A stretch of DNA of 64,000 nt from CAZXWN01 sp964644695 [NCBI: uncultured bacterium] (GTDB lineage Bacteria; UBP4; UBA4092): assembly GCA_964644695.1 (NCBI GenBank), contig CAZXWN010000008.1:43894-107893 (forward strand), read 5' to 3'. The notes under the pieces are model-generated. The model did no database searches. It saw only the letters and a list, made by a program, of their open reading frames with translations, and was not told the DNA's origin. Shown piece after piece: positions 52,683-62,347 of this stretch. Within the stretch, counting starts at the first letter, position 1. The number at the start of each line of letters is the position of its first letter. A program made the position numbers and the translations under genes.

Positions 52683-54791
52683 TTATTCAGATTCGAAGGC
52701 GGAAAGTTCCACAGGGACCCATCCGGCGAGGACTTTCTGGAACTTGAGCGCATCTGCAACGACGATCCCATTACTGGCACCCGTAATGACAACGCGGGGG
52801 GATTGAGCCGGATCCAAAGCGTATTCGCCCAGGTAAGTCCAGCCATAGCCGCCGGAACGCTGGTCAACCGTTACGGTGGTGCTGCCGGAACTGTGGTAAA
52901 TCGTGAAGGGTGCGGAGGCAGACCGGTCCGTATCGGGAGAATACCAGGCATAGATTTTATACACCCCGGAACCCAACAGGCTGGGGGTATATGTCACATT
53001 GGAGGCTGTTGCGCCTGCGGCAGCAGTCCGGAAGGAAGTCCCATACATCCCCTTCAAAGTGGTACCCGAAGGTGAGACGGTGGTCCATGTGCCGCTAAAG
53101 GAAACCGTACCGTCGGCATTACCATCATCATTCACAATGACAGGGTCGGTTGTTGCCCTATCATAAATCCCCAGTTTCACTTTCCACTGGTTGAGGGTCT
53201 CATTACCATTGGAGGTAACCCGGGGGATATTGTACCGTGGACAGTTCCGGTCCGCTGTTCCTCCGGCATAGGAGAAGGCCATCTCATATCCCGCCTGAGC
53301 GGTCAGAGTGGGGACAGACGCTTGTGGGGAATAACCGGAAGAGGAGTAGATATCTCCCCCATACGGATAGGCAATGAACCGATTCATCCGGCCCAGGTTG
53401 GTGTTGAGAGCTGCACGCGAACAGGATACCTCGGACCATACACTGTCACCCGAAATAGTCGTGAGATTCAAATGCATCACGGTATGGGATTCTGTTTTCA
53501 TGCGGCCTTCAGCATCCGCAGTCGATAGCTCGGACCAGGTAGATTTACCCGACGCTCCAACATAGTTCGTATGGGCAAAGACCGTACCCGGAGCATTCTG
53601 CTCCCCAAGAACAGCGCCACCATTATGGAGTTCACCCACATAATTATCGTCGAAGGTAAACACCACAGATTTTTCAGGAATGGAGGTCCCATTCATCCAG
53701 TAGTCATAGAAATCGGAGAGGCTGATAACCGAATAACCTCGATTCAGAAGCATCAACATCTGGTCTCTGAAATTGTCCGGAGAGATAAACATTCCATTAG
53801 AGAAGGAGGAGGCAGCGGTCACCTCATGGTACCCGATGATGGGCACAAACTGAGACTGAGGAACAACAAATCGGGCAAGGGAGACGCTCCCGGCAAATCG
53901 GGCGATGAACAGAACCTGGGCATTCGGTGAAATGGCGACACCCCGTGGGGCGGTCAGATTGGTTGCGTCAGCGATGGTATCGTTAAGCGTTCCATTACTG
54001 TTATATATATTGACTTGATTGGGAGAACCCAGGGAGACAAATACTCGGCCGTCTTTATCAACATCCACGGCAGTAGGATTCGTCAATCCATTAGCTAAAT
54101 CCGTCGTTCGGGTATAAGACGCAGAACTTCCCGTGATGGACCCAGCGAACTGAAACACGCGTCCCTCGGTTTCAGAAGTGATATACACTTTGGAAGCATC
54201 CGGGGTCACTGTGATACCCCTGAGAACAAAAGTGGTCGTAGTAGATGTGGACAAAGCAACGGGGCTTCCGGTCAATTCCGTACCCGAAGCATTATAGACA
54301 TGGAATCGGACACAAGTCCCCACACTGGCCAACACCTTCTCCACAATAAACACATGGCCTGTGGAATCGACAGCCACATCTCCCGGCCGATAACTCAACG
54401 CCCACCCATTCAAAGCCGCGCCATTGGCGGAATTGTATCGGAATATCCTTGTCGGTCCACCCACTTTATCACTACTGACATAAACAATACCGGAATTGAA
54501 ATCCACAGCCGTACCCGAAGGTTGAGCCAATGCCGTCACCACACCATAATTATCTTTTCCGGTGGAGATCGGAGAAAAGGGAGCTTCTGCTCCGGTCAAC
54601 GGGTGAAACACTCGGAGGTTGTTTGCGTCGTACCCGCAAACCCAAACCTGGCATCCCCGGTCCAGGGCCGGGAACTGGGCTGCATTAATACTGGTCCCGA
54701 AAGTATCCTTCCAGGAATAAGCACTGACAGAGGCCTGCAGTGCCAGACTTATACACAGGACTCCCATTAAAGATGAAAACAATTTACGCAT
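52683..54791 (-). CDS. Secreted NHL propeller - polysaccharide deacetylase - golvesin-like protein
   Basis: 702 residues. Signal peptide MRKLFSSLMGVLCISLALQASVSA. NHL-like propeller to about residue 320 (PGDVAVDSTGHVFIVEK; PTAVDVDKDGRVFVSLG; PRGVAISPNAQVLFIA). A NodB-like polysaccharide deacetylase domain at about 325-545 follows: metal Asp in VVFTFDDNYVG, the His pair in ESHTVMHLNL, and YPYGGD. A golvesin/xanthan-lyase-like C-terminal domain follows (TPSLLGSGVYKIYAWY; VVADALKFQKV). The end is VPVELSAFESE, a tail shared with the last gene of the window. Predicted to deacetylate or bind a surface polysaccharide. The ATG at 54791 is chosen because GAGGG lies about 9 bases upstream. Confidence 0.82.
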   Translation of the reverse strand: MRKLFSSLMGVLCISLALQASVSAYSWKDTFGTSINAAQFPALDRGCQVWVCGYDANNLRVFHPLTGAEAPFSPISTGKDNYGVVTALAQPSGTAVDFNSGIVYVSSDKVGGPTRIFRYNSANGAALNGWALSYRPGDVAVDSTGHVFIVEKVLASVGTCVRFHVYNASGTELTGSPVALSTSTTTTFVLRGITVTPDASKVYITSETEGRVFQFAGSITGSSASYTRTTDLANGLTNPTAVDVDKDGRVFVSLGSPNQVNIYNSNGTLNDTIADATNLTAPRGVAISPNAQVLFIARFAGSVSLARFVVPQSQFVPIIGYHEVTAASSFSNGMFISPDNFRDQMLMLLNRGYSVISLSDFYDYWMNGTSIPEKSVVFTFDDNYVGELHNGGAVLGEQNAPGTVFAHTNYVGASGKSTWSELSTADAEGRMKTESHTVMHLNLTTISGDSVWSEVSCSRAALNTNLGRMNRFIAYPYGGDIYSSSGYSPQASVPTLTAQAGYEMAFSYAGGTADRNCPRYNIPRVTSNGNETLNQWKVKLGIYDRATTDPVIVNDDGNADGTVSFSGTWTTVSPSGTTLKGMYGTSFRTAAAGATASNVTYTPSLLGSGVYKIYAWYSPDTDRSASAPFTIYHSSGSTTVTVDQRSGGYGWTYLGEYALDPAQSPRVVITGASNGIVVADALKFQKVLAGWVPVELSAFESE

Positions 54792-54887
54792 TCTATAATC
54801 CCTCATACGATTTGTTGAAACTTCAAATAGCAAAGTAAGTTCTGAAAATATATCACAATCCCCGGTTGGATTTCAGACAAAAGAAAA

Positions 54888-54915
54888 CCCCGACAGGCTC
54901 TGAGTCCTGCCGGGG
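54888..54915 (-). terminator. Rho-independent terminator
   Basis: A stem of 10 positions (54888-54897 with 54906-54915, one mismatch, 8-base loop) leads on the minus strand into TTTTCTTTT, 14 bases after the stop of the GH27 gene. Confidence 0.85.
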
Positions 54916-54929
54916 GTATTATTTATTCA

Positions 54930-56822
54930 TTAATGGGTTTGAATTTTCAGGAATACCACACCGTGCGTGGGAACTGTGATTTGGATTTGGTCCAGATGTG
55001 TTCCCAAATCCCGCCGCTCCCAAAGATTCCAGACATTCAATGCGCCGCTTAACCCCAGGTCTTTCCAGGTAATCGTGATGTTTCTCATAAAGATATCCAT
55101 ATTAAACAAGCCAACGGCAAAACTCCCATCCGAGAGAGGCCTGACCCAGACTTGTTCTTTCTCGGTAGCCCGTAACTGCCATCCCTGACGGCCCGGATAA
55201 TCTTGATGGACGGCGAGGATTTCCTCATGGGTCAGTAAATCAAAAGTGAATGGATCCATCGCCTTTAAATCACAACCCAGGATAAGGGGCGCCGCCAAAA
55301 TAGCCCAGAAGGTCATGTGGACCATCTGTTCATGGGGATTGAGTTTGGTTTGCCGCATATCACTCCCCCATCCGATCCGACCCAGGACCATCATATCCGG
55401 ATCATTCCATGCCCCCGGACCGGCATACTTCTCCAACCCGACCTGTTTCTGAACAATCTGTAATAAGGTAGGCCAGTTGTCATCAATATCTCCGCCTGTA
55501 CGCCACATCTGGGTATTGACTTCTTTCGCCCAAGTCCAGATGTTACCCTGTCCATACTGACAGGAGGCATAGAGGATATCCCGATTCGTCTTATCCAGAG
55601 CTTCCCGCATCAACTGATACGGTTTCTTGTATTCATCAAGGGTATTATTTTTCACGAGGGATTGGTAAGAGCACCAGTCATATTTCAGGAAATCCACACC
55701 CCAGTCGGCATAGGTTTGAGCGTCCTGATGTTCATGGTCATAACTCCCTTCCCGATTGCCACAAGTGAGGGGGCCGGGAGAAGAATAAATCCCATATCGT
55801 AAGCCGTGGGAGTGGATATAGTCTCCCAGAGCTTTCATGTCGGTAAATTTTTCATTCGGACGGATAGTACCATCGGTGTTACGGCAACCCGCCCAACTAT
55901 CGTCGATATTAATATATTGATAACCGAAATCGGCTAATCCAGACTCAATCATTCCCTCAGCAGCATCCCGGATGTGCTGTTCTTTGACAGAATGGCCCCA
56001 GACATTCCAGGAATTCCATCCCATCGGGGGAGTGAGGGCAAGACATCTATCACCGACCATAAGTTTAACGCTGGAATAAGCCGAACCCACTTCATTAGTG
56101 GCGGTGAACCAGACCTGGTAGTCTCCGGCCTTTTCCAGTTTCCCGGAAATAATGCCGGTGTCTTCATTCAGAAGAAGACCTTCCGGGAGATTGTCACAGG
56201 AAAACTTCATGGGGCGTTTACCGGAAACCGGAAGCCGATACAGAAAATCTCTCCCCGGGGTTCCACCGATGACTGGAGGGAAATGGAATATGGGAGAAGC
56301 GGTCCATTTTCGATGTATCTTGGGGACAGGGTCAAGAGCAATCGGAATGATTTCCGGTTTACCTTCACCCTCCGGGTCCAGAATGAATCGGGCTTCCACC
56401 CAGTCCGCATGATCAAACTCAGCACCATCCTGCGCATCCGTGACCAACAGGGTCAATAAAGAAGCACCCTGAAGATTAACGGAGATGGGACAACACCGAT
56501 TCTTGGAATTTAAGACGGGTGTTTCCAGTTTCTTCTTCCGGTTGACCCAGACTTCAAAGGTAACAGAACCCAAGTCTCCTGTTTCGTCATCCAGACCCAC
56601 GATCGCCTCAAACCGGAGAACAGACTTTTTCAGGTCAATATCAATTCGGCTGAAGGCATGGGTTCCCACACCACGGGAATAGACCTTGCCGGAGAGGGTG
56701 AGTGGATGGTTCTCAATTGTTGCGTTGATATGGGGTCTTCCCCATCCCTGGTAAACCTCAGTCATATCCATCTGGTCAAGCCAGAGGATATCACCTTCCA
56801 GGGGCACAGATTCATGTCCCAT
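54930..56822 (-). CDS. GH27 alpha-galactosidase without signal peptide
   Basis: 630 residues. An NPCBM-type carbohydrate-binding domain comes first (LSGKVYSRGVGTHAFSRIDIDL; DDETGDLGSVTFEVW; DHADWVEARFIL), then a short Ig-like (He_PIG) segment. The GH27 catalytic barrel follows from about residue 265 (ALTPPMGWNSWNVWG; YQYINIDDSW; YGIYSSPGPLTCG). The nucleophile Asp is in FLKYDWCSY and the acid/base Asp in WRTGGDIDDNW. It cleaves terminal alpha-galactose. No signal peptide is visible, unlike its paralogue immediately upstream (gap 49 bases), so it probably acts in the cytoplasm on imported oligosaccharides. Confidence 0.9.
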   Translation of the reverse strand: MGHESVPLEGDILWLDQMDMTEVYQGWGRPHINATIENHPLTLSGKVYSRGVGTHAFSRIDIDLKKSVLRFEAIVGLDDETGDLGSVTFEVWVNRKKKLETPVLNSKNRCCPISVNLQGASLLTLLVTDAQDGAEFDHADWVEARFILDPEGEGKPEIIPIALDPVPKIHRKWTASPIFHFPPVIGGTPGRDFLYRLPVSGKRPMKFSCDNLPEGLLLNEDTGIISGKLEKAGDYQVWFTATNEVGSAYSSVKLMVGDRCLALTPPMGWNSWNVWGHSVKEQHIRDAAEGMIESGLADFGYQYINIDDSWAGCRNTDGTIRPNEKFTDMKALGDYIHSHGLRYGIYSSPGPLTCGNREGSYDHEHQDAQTYADWGVDFLKYDWCSYQSLVKNNTLDEYKKPYQLMREALDKTNRDILYASCQYGQGNIWTWAKEVNTQMWRTGGDIDDNWPTLLQIVQKQVGLEKYAGPGAWNDPDMMVLGRIGWGSDMRQTKLNPHEQMVHMTFWAILAAPLILGCDLKAMDPFTFDLLTHEEILAVHQDYPGRQGWQLRATEKEQVWVRPLSDGSFAVGLFNMDIFMRNITITWKDLGLSGALNVWNLWERRDLGTHLDQIQITVPTHGVVFLKIQTH

Positions 56823-56871
56823 TGGTACAAAACCCTTTCGATCCTTAAATATTAAATAAACACTAAAAGTA

Positions 56872-58851
56872 TTATCTTACCTTAACTCGTGTCGGAGAAA
56901 TCAACAGGAAAACCGTGCCATGAGAGGCCACCGGGACCTGGTACGAGGTTGAAAAAGTCCCTATGTTCTTTCGTTCCCAGATATTACGGACAGATTGTGG
57001 ACCGGATACTCCCAAATCTTTCCAGGAAACGGAGGCGGTTTGGGTGAAATGTCCCATATTAACGAGTCCGACCGCCAGCTGGCCACTGGATAAAGGCTTG
57101 ACCCAGATTTGAATGTTCCCATCGGTCTTGATGAGTCTTCCCTGTTGACCGGGATAATCCTGATGGATGGACAGAACTTCCTCATGGGAGAGAAGGTCCA
57201 GAGTGAAATCATCCATCTGAGATAAATCACACCCCAGAAGCATCGGAGACGCCAGAATAGTCCAGAGGGTGATATGAGTGATTTGTTCATGAGGGGTCAG
57301 GCGTGAAGGATGAAGTGAGGGACCCCAGCCCAGAGTTCCTACCACTAACATATCAGGATCGTTCCAGTGTCCCGGGCCGGCGTAAGGGAATAATGCCGTT
57401 TGTTGGAGGGCAATCTTCCGAACATTGGCCCAACTGTCTTCAATATCATCCGTTGTCCGCCACAAATTACCACCCACTTCAGGACCCCATTTCCAGACAC
57501 TGCCCATTCCATACTGACAGAGGCTGAACATAATATCCCGGTTAGTAGATTCAAGGGCGTTGTGCATCAGCCGATAGGGTTTCTTCATATCTTCCAGAGT
57601 CGGATCAGGGGCAATCTCCCGATAGGAACACCAGTCATGTTTCAGATAATCCACACCCCAACGGGCGTAGGTGCTGGCGTCCTGGTACTCATGGCCATAA
57701 CTGCCCAACATATCCCCACAGGTTCGGGGACCGGGGGAGGAGTATATCCCCAGTTTCAAACCTTTGGAATGAATATAATCCCCCAGAGATTTCATATCGG
57801 GGAAATTCTTATTAGTCGTGATTTCACCTTCGGGGGTCCTGTCACCTTCCCAACCATCATCAATGTTAATGTACTGGTATCCATAATCAGCCAGTCCGGT
57901 TTTGACCATACCCTCTGCCGCCGCACGTATCTTGCCATCATTAACACTCATTCCCCAGGCATTCCAGGAATTCCATCCCAGCGGTGGAGTGAGCGCTAAG
58001 GAGTCAGGAGCACTGATAACGGTTAAGGATTTCCGGTCTTTCCCAAAAGCGTTCTCAACCAGAATCTCCATCCGGGTCGTTCCGGCGGACTGGAGTTTCC
58101 CTGTCACAATACCGGTGGCGGGGTTGAGAGATAATCCCGCAGGAAGAGATTTGATTGAGTATTTCATCGGGTTTTTACCCGTGACCGGGATACGATAAAG
58201 AAAGTCGCGGCCGGGAGTGGCACCGGTTACAGAGGCGCCATGAATCTCAGGAGTTACCGGAGTTTTTCGGTGAATATTCGGAACGGGGAGGGTTTCGACA
58301 GGAAGTCCCATGGGTTTGGGAGAAGTGGCGGATTTCAAAATGAATCTGGCATCTGCCCAATCGGCATGGTCATAATGTTGACCGTCTCCGCCATCTTCGA
58401 TAATCAAGAATATTTCCTGAACACCGGATAAATTGGCTTTCATCAAATAAGGTTCCGAATTGGAATCAAGAACCGGACTATGGGCCACTTTTTTTCCATC
58501 GGCCCAAATCTCAAAGTTAACCGACCCATATCCCTGGATCTCATCATCCACTCCCACCCAGGATTCGAACCGGTCACATCCCTTATCAAGTTTGACCCGG
58601 AAGATGGCATAGGAATGAGACCCTACTCCCCGGTCATAGGTACGACCCCCCAGTGTAATGGGAAAACCATTGGAAGAAACTTTCTTGTTGGGGACTGTCC
58701 ATCCCTGGCGGTAATGAGTCAAATCCAATTCATCCAGCCAGACAACTTTCTCTTTACTGGATTGGGGGAGCTGGACAAGAGGCTTGGAAGACCATGCCCC
58801 CGAGGTCAGAACCAATCCCGATAATAATAATATCCCGAACGCTTTTTTCAT
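56872..58851 (-). CDS. Secreted GH27 alpha-galactosidase
   Basis: 659 residues. Signal peptide MKKAFGILLLSGLVLTSGAWS. Same order as the downstream copy: NPCBM (LGGRTYDRGVGSHSYAIFRVKL; DDEIQGYGSVNFEIW; DHADWADARFIL), He_PIG-like, then GH27 (ALTPPLGWNSWNAWG; YQYINIDDGW; LGIYSSPGPRTCG). Catalytic Asp in YLKHDWCSY and in WRTTDDIEDSW. It is exported and probably releases galactose outside or in the periplasm. GAGGAG lies before the ATG. First of a two-gene unit. The pair looks like a gene duplication. Confidence 0.92.
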   Translation of the reverse strand: MKKAFGILLLSGLVLTSGAWSSKPLVQLPQSSKEKVVWLDELDLTHYRQGWTVPNKKVSSNGFPITLGGRTYDRGVGSHSYAIFRVKLDKGCDRFESWVGVDDEIQGYGSVNFEIWADGKKVAHSPVLDSNSEPYLMKANLSGVQEIFLIIEDGGDGQHYDHADWADARFILKSATSPKPMGLPVETLPVPNIHRKTPVTPEIHGASVTGATPGRDFLYRIPVTGKNPMKYSIKSLPAGLSLNPATGIVTGKLQSAGTTRMEILVENAFGKDRKSLTVISAPDSLALTPPLGWNSWNAWGMSVNDGKIRAAAEGMVKTGLADYGYQYINIDDGWEGDRTPEGEITTNKNFPDMKSLGDYIHSKGLKLGIYSSPGPRTCGDMLGSYGHEYQDASTYARWGVDYLKHDWCSYREIAPDPTLEDMKKPYRLMHNALESTNRDIMFSLCQYGMGSVWKWGPEVGGNLWRTTDDIEDSWANVRKIALQQTALFPYAGPGHWNDPDMLVVGTLGWGPSLHPSRLTPHEQITHITLWTILASPMLLGCDLSQMDDFTLDLLSHEEVLSIHQDYPGQQGRLIKTDGNIQIWVKPLSSGQLAVGLVNMGHFTQTASVSWKDLGVSGPQSVRNIWERKNIGTFSTSYQVPVASHGTVFLLISPTRVKVR

Positions 58852-58908
58852 GAATTACTCCTCATTCCCTAAATAAAATGAACCATAAAATACACACTAC
58901 TATGATAC

Positions 58909-60375
58909 TTAAAAAGAGAATAAAGAAAAAGGAGAGGGATACTCATCCCCGTCTTTCGACATCATTCCAAACGTACCATCCACGGAGCCGCTCAGAATTA
59001 CTCCGTGAAAGGTCCGTTTAGATTGAAGATTTACGGTCACATTATTTTCAAGTTCTTCGGCAGCCATCGAGGCGCGCATCTCTACAGAATGAATCCCGAT
59101 ACTGCTTAAATCCAGATACCCATAACGAGGGTCAAAATACTCAAACTGCTCTTTTGGTAAGCTCATTCTTTTTATGACTAAATCTTCAGGAGTTTTCATA
59201 AAATATTCAATAATCAGCCGATTATCATCTATTGTTATCTCAGTTTTTGTACATGCAGATTTGTATTCCATTGTTACTGTTTTTCCGCGGACACCATACG
59301 AAACTGAAGGGCGTTCAAAATCTTGAAGGATATCGACTAAGGTTATGATGGAAGAAAGAGGGTCCTTATCGAAACTAAGCCGTAAAAAGGGATTCTCCGG
59401 AATACCATTAGGTTTATTTCCCCAATAAATATCCTTCATATTGTGCATCATAATGGCAGTTGCTATCCATTCAACACATAATAGATGAATAGATGATTCC
59501 TGTTCACTGGGATATTTTCTGATGCAATCATTTAAATGGAGGAATCCCAGCGCTCCCACGAATCCATGAGTATTTTGTAAGGATTTTTCCGTTAACTCCC
59601 GGAGCCTCTTTTCCCAGGTGGAAGGACAGGCTATATTAGGTTTTTTATACCCATTGAAGGGATAGAAAAGAAGGCGGTTTCCGAAAGTCTTCACTATTTG
59701 AGATGTATTTTGAAAATCATCTAATAAGGGAGTATTGATCCCGTCAAGGTTTCCTCTCATTCGCTCAGCATACTGCCAGGGATATCCCAGGTCATGGAAA
59801 ACTGCAGCAATATAGGCGGCTTCTTCAAATATCACCTTCCATAATTGCTTTGCTAATTCATCATTTTTCAATAAAACATGGTTTTCCTTCATTCCCATGT
59901 TCTTTAATGAATCTCGGATATATTGAAGCTTCTCATCCTCTGTTATAAATTTAACGATCCGGTCTAAAAATGTCTCGCCGTTAATAGGCATTTTTAATAA
60001 TTTCAATAAAACATATCCACAAAGAGGTTGATGTAATACATGATCCCTTTGGAATTTTCCCCAATCCACAATAGCTAACCAGTCCTCACTCATGACTTCT
60101 GGAAGTATAAAACGATAGGCAGGGAAGGCTTGGACTGAATAATCCAAAGTTCTCGTTTGTATAGGATATGTGTTCCTAAAACGATCAGGCCCGGTTCTTT
60201 TCTTAAGCTCCTGAAAAGCAATATTCAAATCTCCACGAGCTTTCCTCTCCTTATTCTTTTTTTCTAACTGATGGTAGAGAATGGGGTCAATATTAAAATA
60301 TGGACATAGAACCTCAGGAGGTAATAGAAGACAATCCTTTTTGTATCCTTCCAAAGAAAAAGAAAGACTACTCAT
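58909..60375 (-). CDS. HD-domain protein coupled to a ParA-like ATPase
   Basis: 488 residues, cytosolic, no recognised named family. An HD-type metal hydrolase signature is spread along the chain: His112 (RDHVLHQPL), the HD pair His194-Asp195 in AAVFHDLGYPW, His270 in NTHGFVGALGFLH, His311 in AIMMHNMKDIYW, and Asp348 in ITLVDILQDFERP, the order found in HD phosphohydrolases. About 100 residues precede and 130 strand-rich residues follow. Start ATG 60375 overlaps the ATPase stop by 4 bases (ATGA); an in-frame ATG at 60390 lies inside the ATPase. It may act on nucleotides or nucleic acids as an effector; the activity is an inference. Confidence 0.75.
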   Translation of the reverse strand: MSSLSFSLEGYKKDCLLLPPEVLCPYFNIDPILYHQLEKKNKERKARGDLNIAFQELKKRTGPDRFRNTYPIQTRTLDYSVQAFPAYRFILPEVMSEDWLAIVDWGKFQRDHVLHQPLCGYVLLKLLKMPINGETFLDRIVKFITEDEKLQYIRDSLKNMGMKENHVLLKNDELAKQLWKVIFEEAAYIAAVFHDLGYPWQYAERMRGNLDGINTPLLDDFQNTSQIVKTFGNRLLFYPFNGYKKPNIACPSTWEKRLRELTEKSLQNTHGFVGALGFLHLNDCIRKYPSEQESSIHLLCVEWIATAIMMHNMKDIYWGNKPNGIPENPFLRLSFDKDPLSSIITLVDILQDFERPSVSYGVRGKTVTMEYKSACTKTEITIDDNRLIIEYFMKTPEDLVIKRMSLPKEQFEYFDPRYGYLDLSSIGIHSVEMRASMAAEELENNVTVNLQSKRTFHGVILSGSVDGTFGMMSKDGDEYPSPFSLFSF

Positions 60376-62303
60376 TTGTTTATTTCCCACAGATTAACAA
60401 CACCGGATAAAACTGACTCAAAGTTTTCATAGGTCACCATTTTCTTAAACTTTTCGTGACTAAGAGTTCTTTCAATAATAACTTGATAACCAATATCACG
60501 ATATTTTTTGCAGTCTTTGGGATTTCTAACTATTAACCTCAGAAAATCAAGAATAAACTCCATATCCTTAGGATAGGCTAGTATTTGAGCCTGAGTTTTA
60601 GAAACCTTCATGGAATACACTCCTACTGGAAGCCAATCTTTTGTTGACGGCTGGGGGAAAATTTTCTTCATCATTGATGAGAAGACGTTTCCATATTGCC
60701 CCATTATTTCTTTAAGCAAATCACTGAATGAAGAAACTTCTGCTAGCGTCTCCAACTCAGATACTAGGATACTTTTGAAAAACCACTCATAGGTTGAATT
60801 ATGTAAAGATATTATGCTCATAGAATTTTCAAGCCGATTCAAAAACACATTTTTAGCATTAAAAGGCTTATTCCCAAATTCTTTTATGGCATATACTGTA
60901 GAAGGTTCTAAATCATCCATTTTACCTAAAGATAAATTACTACTTAAAAGCCAATTTTCACTTATATGTGAATAAGTACCCCTATACTGATCGTTATCCT
61001 GTTGGAAAACTATTTCTAGTGCCTTTCCTAATAAATCGTTATATTCGGCAATGAGTTCTTCAAGTCTCTTTTTACTGAAATGGATAGGAGAGGCTTTTAG
61101 TAAGTCCGAATATTCTTTCTCCATTTTGGATAATTTTGGTTCCCACTCTAAACACAACGCAAGTAAGGTCTCATAACTTTCTTTTGCCGAATTTGAATAA
61201 TCATTTTCACTGATATGAAACTGCCTTTTAATACCGGAAATATATGAAATCATCCTTTTTTCATTTATAAAATTGTTATCCCCACCAGCTAATGAAGATT
61301 GAAAAGCATTTATAGGTATGATTTTTTTAAATTCATACGGATATAAGTTTTCCTCATTATCTTCTGGTACCTTATTGATTACGGTTGCAATATAAAATCC
61401 GGGATTGTTGCGATATTCTTGGAAAGGTTTTTCCTGCTTTTTATTTTCTTGATTATTTTTTTCTTTATCAACCTCTTTGGGGTCAGCATTCTTTTGATTT
61501 GCATAAGATTTAACTAAGGAATTGTCTTTATTGAAAGTAGCCAGTTTCATTAGAAATTTTTGGTGTTTTTCTTCAATACTAAAGTCCGTCTCCAATCCTT
61601 CGCTCAATTTGTAAAACAAGTCTCCTGCATCGCTTTTGTCCTCTAATAACTTGTGCAGTTTATTTACGGAGATTTCACAGGCTCTCAGGTCTTGTCTATC
61701 CAAAGAAGATACCATCAAAAACTTGTTGAGGACCGGTCCATTGTCTGTCAACCATTCATGTATTATGGGTGACAGTCCCATATATCCCGGCGAGTTATCA
61801 AGAATGACAGCTACTTTCTGTTCATTATTTTCTGAGTTAACAAAGGATTCAAATTGTTCAATAACTGACTCAATGAATTCTAACAACCAATAACCATGGA
61901 GTGCATCAAACAGTACCCCAGGCTTCTCAATACAGGTTATACTGTCATCATCTTGTTTATTGTTGTATATATGTGAACCTAATAAATTTATCTGATCAAT
62001 CTTATATTTAATCTCCTGGGGGAGCTTTCCAGACATAAAGTCATTGTGAAACAACTCAATCAGATTGGCAGGTTCAGTTTTCTTACCAACGGTAACAGGA
62101 TGCAGTATATCTTTCCAATAAAAAGACTCTCCAATGTCTGTAGCATCTGTTCCCGTGATATCAAGATCCAGAAAGAGGACGGCATACCCTTTTTCAAGAA
62201 GCAGTTTTGCCAAACACAGTGCTGCCGTCGTTTTACCCACCCCGCCCTTCCGTGATTCAACGCTGATAATGAGTTTTTTATTATCGCTGTCATTTGATCC
62301 CAT
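60372..62303 (-). CDS. ParA/MinD-type ATPase with long C-terminal region
   Basis: 643 residues, cytosolic. Deviant Walker A RKGGVGKTTAAL (K19 and K24), Walker A' / switch strand VLFLDLDITGTDAT (43-55), and a Walker B-like strand VAVILDNSPGYMG (164-176) put it in the ParA/MinD/SIMIBI class. ParA proteins are normally about 250-300 residues; this one has a charged linker (272-297, Lys/Glu/Asn-rich) and about 340 further residues of unknown fold. It is not next to parB or parS. AT-rich compared with housekeeping neighbours. GGGAGAG lies before the ATG and a TTGACA/TATACT promoter at 62348-62377. The HD gene follows with an ATGA overlap, so the two form one module, plausibly a sensor ATPase and its effector. 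Confidence 0.78.
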   Translation of the reverse strand: MGSNDSDNKKLIISVESRKGGVGKTTAALCLAKLLLEKGYAVLFLDLDITGTDATDIGESFYWKDILHPVTVGKKTEPANLIELFHNDFMSGKLPQEIKYKIDQINLLGSHIYNNKQDDDSITCIEKPGVLFDALHGYWLLEFIESVIEQFESFVNSENNEQKVAVILDNSPGYMGLSPIIHEWLTDNGPVLNKFLMVSSLDRQDLRACEISVNKLHKLLEDKSDAGDLFYKLSEGLETDFSIEEKHQKFLMKLATFNKDNSLVKSYANQKNADPKEVDKEKNNQENKKQEKPFQEYRNNPGFYIATVINKVPEDNEENLYPYEFKKIIPINAFQSSLAGGDNNFINEKRMISYISGIKRQFHISENDYSNSAKESYETLLALCLEWEPKLSKMEKEYSDLLKASPIHFSKKRLEELIAEYNDLLGKALEIVFQQDNDQYRGTYSHISENWLLSSNLSLGKMDDLEPSTVYAIKEFGNKPFNAKNVFLNRLENSMSIISLHNSTYEWFFKSILVSELETLAEVSSFSDLLKEIMGQYGNVFSSMMKKIFPQPSTKDWLPVGVYSMKVSKTQAQILAYPKDMEFILDFLRLIVRNPKDCKKYRDIGYQVIIERTLSHEKFKKMVTYENFESVLSGVVNLWEINK

Positions 62304-62347
62304 AATCTCTCCCGTTTTTAATAATTGCCCTGAGTTATCAAGTGCGT

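Noticed and set aside
58555-58580. GGATTCGAACC word resembling a tRNA T-loop
   Set aside because: It lies within the GH27 coding frame and no cloverleaf can be built around it. No tRNA gene was found in the window.
60372-62303. Plasmid or chromosome partition ParA
   Set aside because: The protein is twice the usual length, has no parB partner or parS-like sites nearby, and is coupled to an HD-domain gene.
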